Shown one piece after another: positions 31,468 to 35,037 of a stretch of DNA of 35,037 nucleotides (positions are counted from its first letter, which is position 1; every line of letters starts with the position of its first letter). Under the pieces are notes generated by a model, which had not been told where the DNA came from, did not search any database, and worked only from the letters and a program-made list of their open reading frames with translations. The stretch covers positions 1-35,037 of the forward strand of contig CAZNDN010000029.1 of NCBI GenBank assembly GCA_964571815.1, read 5' to 3'. This stretch comes from CAZNDN01 sp964571815 (GTDB lineage Bacteria; Fibrobacterota; Chitinivibrionia; Chitinivibrionales; WJKA01). The position numbers and the translations under genes were made by a program.

Positions 31468-33990
31468 TCAGGCGGCCGAGGGAGACCGCACGATCTGTTT
31501 CACCTCAGGGTCGGGAAGCAGTATCTCCGTCCCGATCGCGCCGACCGTGACGAGGATGGAGAACAGAAAGAACCTCCAGATCACGGGGGCCGCAAGTGCG
31601 CCCGCCTCCATGGCCATTCCTCCCAAAGGCACGCGCAGAGTCACCTCGAGTACCGCCGTGAAGGTGGCGCACACGATGCCGGCAACGATCCTCTTCCAGA
31701 GCGCGGCGCCGCCCGCACCAAGGGTTACTGTCGCACCGGCCGCCAGAGAGACGGCAAGCAGGACCAGCGGCATATCACCGGGGGCGGGCATCACGGCGTT
31801 GGCCCGGAAATAGAGGAAATCGGCTCCCAGGAGCAGGCCGGCGGCGCCGGCCGCACAGACAGGAACGTGCAGATACCGTGGCGCAAGGGCGGCACGCCGC
31901 GCCATGCGTGCGCGCATACGGCGACGGAGCGTGAGGGGCCAGTTGTAAAAGAGATCGTATACCCAGTGCTCCAGGAGGGCCCCGCTTTCCCCGAACACCG
32001 GAACCACGTGCACGGCTTCGGTTGCCCAGTAACCGGCCATGAATCGCGCCAGGGTTGGATACCGGCAGGTCATCTGAATAGGAAACGCGAGGTAGCCCAC
32101 GTACTTGAAGAAACCCAGGAACACGGCGATATTGTAGTCCTTGAAATTCCGCTCGCGGATCACGAGATACACCACATAGAGGCCGCGGGTAAGGGAGCCC
32201 GGCGAGATGGGGGCGACCTGGAAGAAAGCAATGATACCCACGCCGATTGCCCACGCCTGCGCCTGCGGCATCTCCGGGTGCATCAGTACGTACGCCACGG
32301 CCAGGGCCACGGAGAGGACCTGGGTGACCGGTGCGGTGCAGACATGGACCGCCAGACTCTTGAGGTATTTCTGGATGAACGGCTCTTTTATCTGCGAGTG
32401 GATTGTCTCGGCATCTTCGGCACTGATAATCTGTTTCCGCCTGCCTTCGGCCACCATGTCCCGCAGCCACTGCTCGCGCAGCTCAGCGTTGAAGTAGAGT
32501 CTGACCGGCCTCGCGACCAGGTAGTCGATCCGCTCTTTTGCATAGGGCCAATCGGATAAAAAACGGTGCAGGCCGACCGGCAGGGGCGTAAGCGCCAGGT
32601 GGTAACCGAATCGAAGCACCGATCCGGCAACCTTCCTCCCCCTCTGCTCGTCAACCCGACCCGCCCGGTGCCAGGAGGCGACGCCGCGGGCCATCTTCGC
32701 TTTCAGCGCCCGCGAGAAATAGGCCGGCCGAAACAGTCCGCGGTAGTGGCGTCGCCACGACTCGTGGCACCAGAGTTTGCGAACGAACGTCCCCAGGAAA
32801 GGAACGATACCGATCCAGGTGAACAGGATCGAGCGCAGAGAGCTGCCGCGAAGCTTCTTCTCCCCCTGCTCGTCGATGATGCCGCGCACGCGCCAGCCGG
32901 TTACGGCGCCGCGAAGCATGGTTGACCAGAGCCGGCCGCTGTAGAGGAGCCTGACATGATTGTGAGTGATATCGGGTATGGAATTGCGATAGATTGTCTC
33001 GGCACGGCGGAGCCGCTTCAGCAGAGGCATCAGGTCGGAGAATTCCTTCTCATGGGCGCCGACAAAGCTCTCCAGCTTTCGCAGGTTGCCGCGATCAAAC
33101 TGCACGAGACTCCCGCGGGCAAGGCCCTTGAAAATCAGAAGAATATCCCCCGGACTCATGGGCAGAAACGGAAGAAGGGCCAGGCCGGCCCTGAAATCGA
33201 CCGCGCAGAGGCCCGCCGACGGGTCGGGGTCGGTATCGAGCCGCTTGAGACAATTGGGCTGACTCTTCCACGTGGTCCATTCGTACTGTCGGGCGAATTC
33301 GTGAGCACCCAGTTCATTGAGAAGCCGCACGAAGTCATGCATGAAATTCCGCTTTGCCCTGAACTCCGGCGAACCCAGCATGGGCACGTCAATCGAAGGG
33401 TTTCGCTTCCAGATCTTCAGCACGTCGAGGTATTCGTCGACTTCAAGCCGCCACGTGCGCCCCTCAACCCAGTCGCTGATCTCGCCGCAACTGCCCACGC
33501 CCGGGTCAACAAACGTCGCATGGACATCGTTGACCGTCCGTTCGTCTCCAAAGTGAAGCTTCGCCGCCCGCCGAATGAACTTCTGCCACAAGGCGCCGGC
33601 ACGCGCCGCCGCGGGATTGCACTGCGGTTGAAACGGACCCTGGAAACCGATTCCGTAGAGCAGGTTGCGGAAAAAGCGCGAAAACCCCGACGGCGGTATC
33701 AGGATTTTCAGGGCGTACGTTCCGCCGGCTTTCAACGCCTGTCCGGTAAACTCGTCGATCTGCTCGACCCGCACGCGATAGACCTGCCCGGCAAACCCGC
33801 CCCCGACGAATTTCTCGATCCGCAAGGTGGCCGCGACACGGTCGGTGTCCTCGCCGGCCACGGGTGTAAGATCGTAGCGGAGCAGATCGCCCGGCTCGTA
33901 CCGGTCGACCGGAGCGGGACGATAGAGGTCGGGATCCCGGGTAACGGAATCGAGTTCTTTGCAGAAGTCAACGGAATAGTCGTGGTTCAT
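31468..33990 (-). CDS. Kinase-like domain fused to a polytopic membrane domain
   Basis: The 840-residue protein begins with a cytoplasmic kinase-like domain: glycine-rich loop GGGFAGQVYRV (63-73), the lysine strand YALKIL (K95), and a hinge-like SDWVEGRTW. An RQYEWTTWKSQPNCL segment stands where a catalytic loop would lie (N246), and VDFR (264-267) where DFG would lie. There is no HRD motif, so it is an atypical kinase or pseudokinase. After about residue 390 come hydrophobic segments, including VLSVALAVAYVLM, AWAIGVGIIAFFQVAP, NIAVFLGFFKYVGYLAF and several near the C-terminus. ATG at 33990 is chosen; an upstream TTG at 34065 extends the frame. The gene converges on the ABC operon. I do not recognise a named family. 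Confidence 0.75.
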   Translation of the reverse strand: MNHDYSVDFCKELDSVTRDPDLYRPAPVDRYEPGDLLRYDLTPVAGEDTDRVAATLRIEKFVGGGFAGQVYRVRVEQIDEFTGQALKAGGTYALKILIPPSGFSRFFRNLLYGIGFQGPFQPQCNPAAARAGALWQKFIRRAAKLHFGDERTVNDVHATFVDPGVGSCGEISDWVEGRTWRLEVDEYLDVLKIWKRNPSIDVPMLGSPEFRAKRNFMHDFVRLLNELGAHEFARQYEWTTWKSQPNCLKRLDTDPDPSAGLCAVDFRAGLALLPFLPMSPGDILLIFKGLARGSLVQFDRGNLRKLESFVGAHEKEFSDLMPLLKRLRRAETIYRNSIPDITHNHVRLLYSGRLWSTMLRGAVTGWRVRGIIDEQGEKKLRGSSLRSILFTWIGIVPFLGTFVRKLWCHESWRRHYRGLFRPAYFSRALKAKMARGVASWHRAGRVDEQRGRKVAGSVLRFGYHLALTPLPVGLHRFLSDWPYAKERIDYLVARPVRLYFNAELREQWLRDMVAEGRRKQIISAEDAETIHSQIKEPFIQKYLKSLAVHVCTAPVTQVLSVALAVAYVLMHPEMPQAQAWAIGVGIIAFFQVAPISPGSLTRGLYVVYLVIRERNFKDYNIAVFLGFFKYVGYLAFPIQMTCRYPTLARFMAGYWATEAVHVVPVFGESGALLEHWVYDLFYNWPLTLRRRMRARMARRAALAPRYLHVPVCAAGAAGLLLGADFLYFRANAVMPAPGDMPLVLLAVSLAAGATVTLGAGGAALWKRIVAGIVCATFTAVLEVTLRVPLGGMAMEAGALAAPVIWRFFLFSILVTVGAIGTEILLPDPEVKQIVRSPSAA

Positions 33991-34179
33991 GCGCGTGCCC
34001 GGGCTCCGGATATGTCGGTTCAGTGATTTCCAATAGCATGGTGCCGGCGGTGCGACGGAAGACAATGAAAATATCTACTTGTCGACCTCGAAATCAAGCT
34101 TGCCGGCAGGGTTGTGTTGAAGCGAGAGGGTACGGACACGCGACGGCCCCGGCGATTACAGCGGCGTCGAGACGCCGGC

Positions 34180-34554
34180 TCAACCGGCAGGCCCCAGGCA
34201 CTTTTTGACCGCGGCGACAAACTCTTTTCTGATCAGCGGTTTGGCAAACACAAACCGCGCACCGAACTCCCTTGCTATGGGCAGATACGATTCCGCACTT
34301 ATTTTCCCTCCTCCGGAGACGGCGATGATCGGAATCCCGGGATACTTCTCGCGGACATTCATAATCGTTTCCAGCCCCTCCTTGCGCGGCATGACAATGT
34401 CGGTGATCACCAGTTCGATTTCCTCCCGTTGAAGCAGGCTCAGCCCCTTGTGCCCGTCCTCGGCCGATACGGACTCGATCCCCTCACGTTCCATCATCTG
34501 CGCGAGCATCTCCCGCATGGCGTCATCATCGTCTATGATCAGCACACGCGGCAT
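34180..34554 (-). CDS. Single-domain CheY-like response regulator
   Basis: A lone receiver domain of 124 residues: acidic pocket IDDDD (7-11), phosphoacceptor D52 in VITDIVMPRKEG, AVSGGG switch region and the invariant Lys in FAKPLIRKEF. No output domain. Its ATG shares one base with the stop of the upstream hybrid kinase (TGATG), so it is surely co-translated with that kinase and probably receives or shuttles phosphate from it. Confidence 0.93.
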   Translation of the reverse strand: MPRVLIIDDDDAMREMLAQMMEREGIESVSAEDGHKGLSLLQREEIELVITDIVMPRKEGLETIMNVREKYPGIPIIAVSGGGKISAESYLPIAREFGARFVFAKPLIRKEFVAAVKKCLGPAG

Positions 34555-35037
34555 CAGGAGTTGTCCTTTCGTTGCAGTACACTTCGAATCCGATCCGCGA
34601 CGTCACGTTTGCGGAACGGTTTGCGGATGAAACCGTCAATACCCTCGATCAACGCCGTTTTTTCGTCTACCTGCCTGCTGAAACCGGTACACAGGATGAT
34701 GGGAAGCTCCGGCCGCACCCTCCTGATCTCAGCGGCCAGTTCCCTGCCGGAAATACCGGGCATCGTCTGATCGGTGAAGAGGAGGTCGAAGGCGGAGGGG
34801 TTACGCCTGAATGCCGCAAGGGCGGTTGTGCTGTCGTTGAACGCGGTGACCGCGTATCCAAGATCGGTAAGCATTTCATGCGCCAGGTCGCTCATCGTCT
34901 TTTCGTCGTCGACAAACATGATGCGCTCGGTGCCCCGGGCCGGCGGTGCGGTGGATTGCGCTTCTTCACGGTATTCACCGCGGCATTTCGGCAGATAAAC
35001 ACGGAACGTAGTACCCTGGTTGAGCCGGCTTTCAACC
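34554..35037 (-). CDS. Hybrid histidine kinase, C-terminal part (runs off the window)
   Basis: The minus-strand frame is open to the window edge and is not a separate 121-residue regulator. Before the receiver, the sequence VESRLNQGTTFRVYLP is the G2-box end of a histidine-kinase ATPase domain, joined by a short linker (REEAQSTAPPARGTERI). The receiver follows: FVDDEK, phosphoacceptor Asp in LLFTDQTMPGISG, ILCTGFS and the Lys in IRKPFRKRD. The DHp domain and any sensor lie beyond 35037. It overlaps the response-regulator gene by one base. Which genes it controls cannot be told. Confidence 0.9.
   Translation of the reverse strand, partial: VESRLNQGTTFRVYLPKCRGEYREEAQSTAPPARGTERIMFVDDEKTMSDLAHEMLTDLGYAVTAFNDSTTALAAFRRNPSAFDLLFTDQTMPGISGRELAAEIRRVRPELPIILCTGFSRQVDEKTALIEGIDGFIRKPFRKRDVADRIRSVLQRKDNS

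Noticed and set aside
31462..31475. CCGCC-CTCA-GGCGG hairpin between the converging ABC ATPase and kinase-like genes, considered as terminator
   Set aside because: It overlaps the end of the kinase-like coding frame and has no T tract on either strand.
34162..34177. CGGCGTC/GACGCCG hairpin just after the response-regulator stop, considered as terminator
   Set aside because: Perfect arms but a 2-base centre and no T tract in the transcript direction.
1..35037. CRISPR arrays, tRNA and rRNA genes
   Set aside because: No regularly spaced repeats, cloverleaf-like or rRNA-like sequence noticed on reading; a tRNAscan/Infernal run would settle it.

Overview
The window reads as chromosomal DNA of a GC-rich (roughly 57-60 % by eye) Gram-negative bacterium, probably an uncultured member of the wider PVC/FCB or neighbouring phyla. 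The reasons are a signal-peptide outer-membrane protein, Lol/MacB-type ABC modules, and DUF6785/DUF6784-type and OPT-like polytopic proteins that I know mainly from such lineages. The taxonomic placement is inference; there is no rRNA or tRNA to anchor it.

Region 1 (1-14,000) looks like a defence island. rmuC (83-1495) is followed by a promoter with a palindrome in its spacer, then by an operon-like run: an AlbA_2/GHKL-like/winged-helix protein (1778-3268), a 1983-residue DruE-like SF2 helicase (3317-9268), and two unrecognised genes whose stop and start overlap (9378-10196, 10196-10528). The helicase carries several Cys clusters, an MZB/DUF1998-type C-terminus, a Vsr/DUF559-like nuclease-like segment and a terminal LexA-like S24 peptidase domain with an apparent Ala-Gly cleavage site and Ser-Lys dyad. 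After a decayed opposite-strand AAA ATPase fragment comes a second defence-type module, a RloA-like AAA_15 ATPase plus RloB (11539-13499), with its own promoter and a perfect 10-bp-arm palindrome. A transposase helix-turn-helix remnant closes the region.

Region 2 (14,000-15,100) is a self-contained gene for a secreted, probably beta-barrel outer-membrane protein, with a good promoter, a strong Shine-Dalgarno and a rho-independent terminator.

Region 3 (15,200-31,376) is a tightly packed envelope operon: DUF6785/DUF6784-type membrane protein, a tandem-duplicated unknown, a PqqD-like protein, an FtsX/MacB-type permease, a LolD-type ATPase, a 1615-residue fusion of a degenerate M28-peptidase-like domain to an FtsX-type permease, and an OPT-like transporter. 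A second AlbA_2 gene (28391-30337), with visibly lower GC and a repetitive linker, sits between this run and a second LolD-type ATPase (30627-31376), as if inserted into the operon. PqqD-like chaperone, ABC exporter, peptidase-like fold and peptide-transporter-like protein together suggest a peptide-handling or peptide-export machine that I cannot match to a described system.

Region 4 (31,468-35,037, minus strand) holds a kinase-like domain fused to a polytopic membrane domain, a single-domain response regulator, and the C-terminal end of a hybrid histidine kinase that runs off the window edge.

The two strongest candidates for undescribed biology are the AlbA_2 / helicase-S24 / two-unknown cassette (1778-10528) and the PqqD / M28-FtsX / OPT operon (15405-28298).
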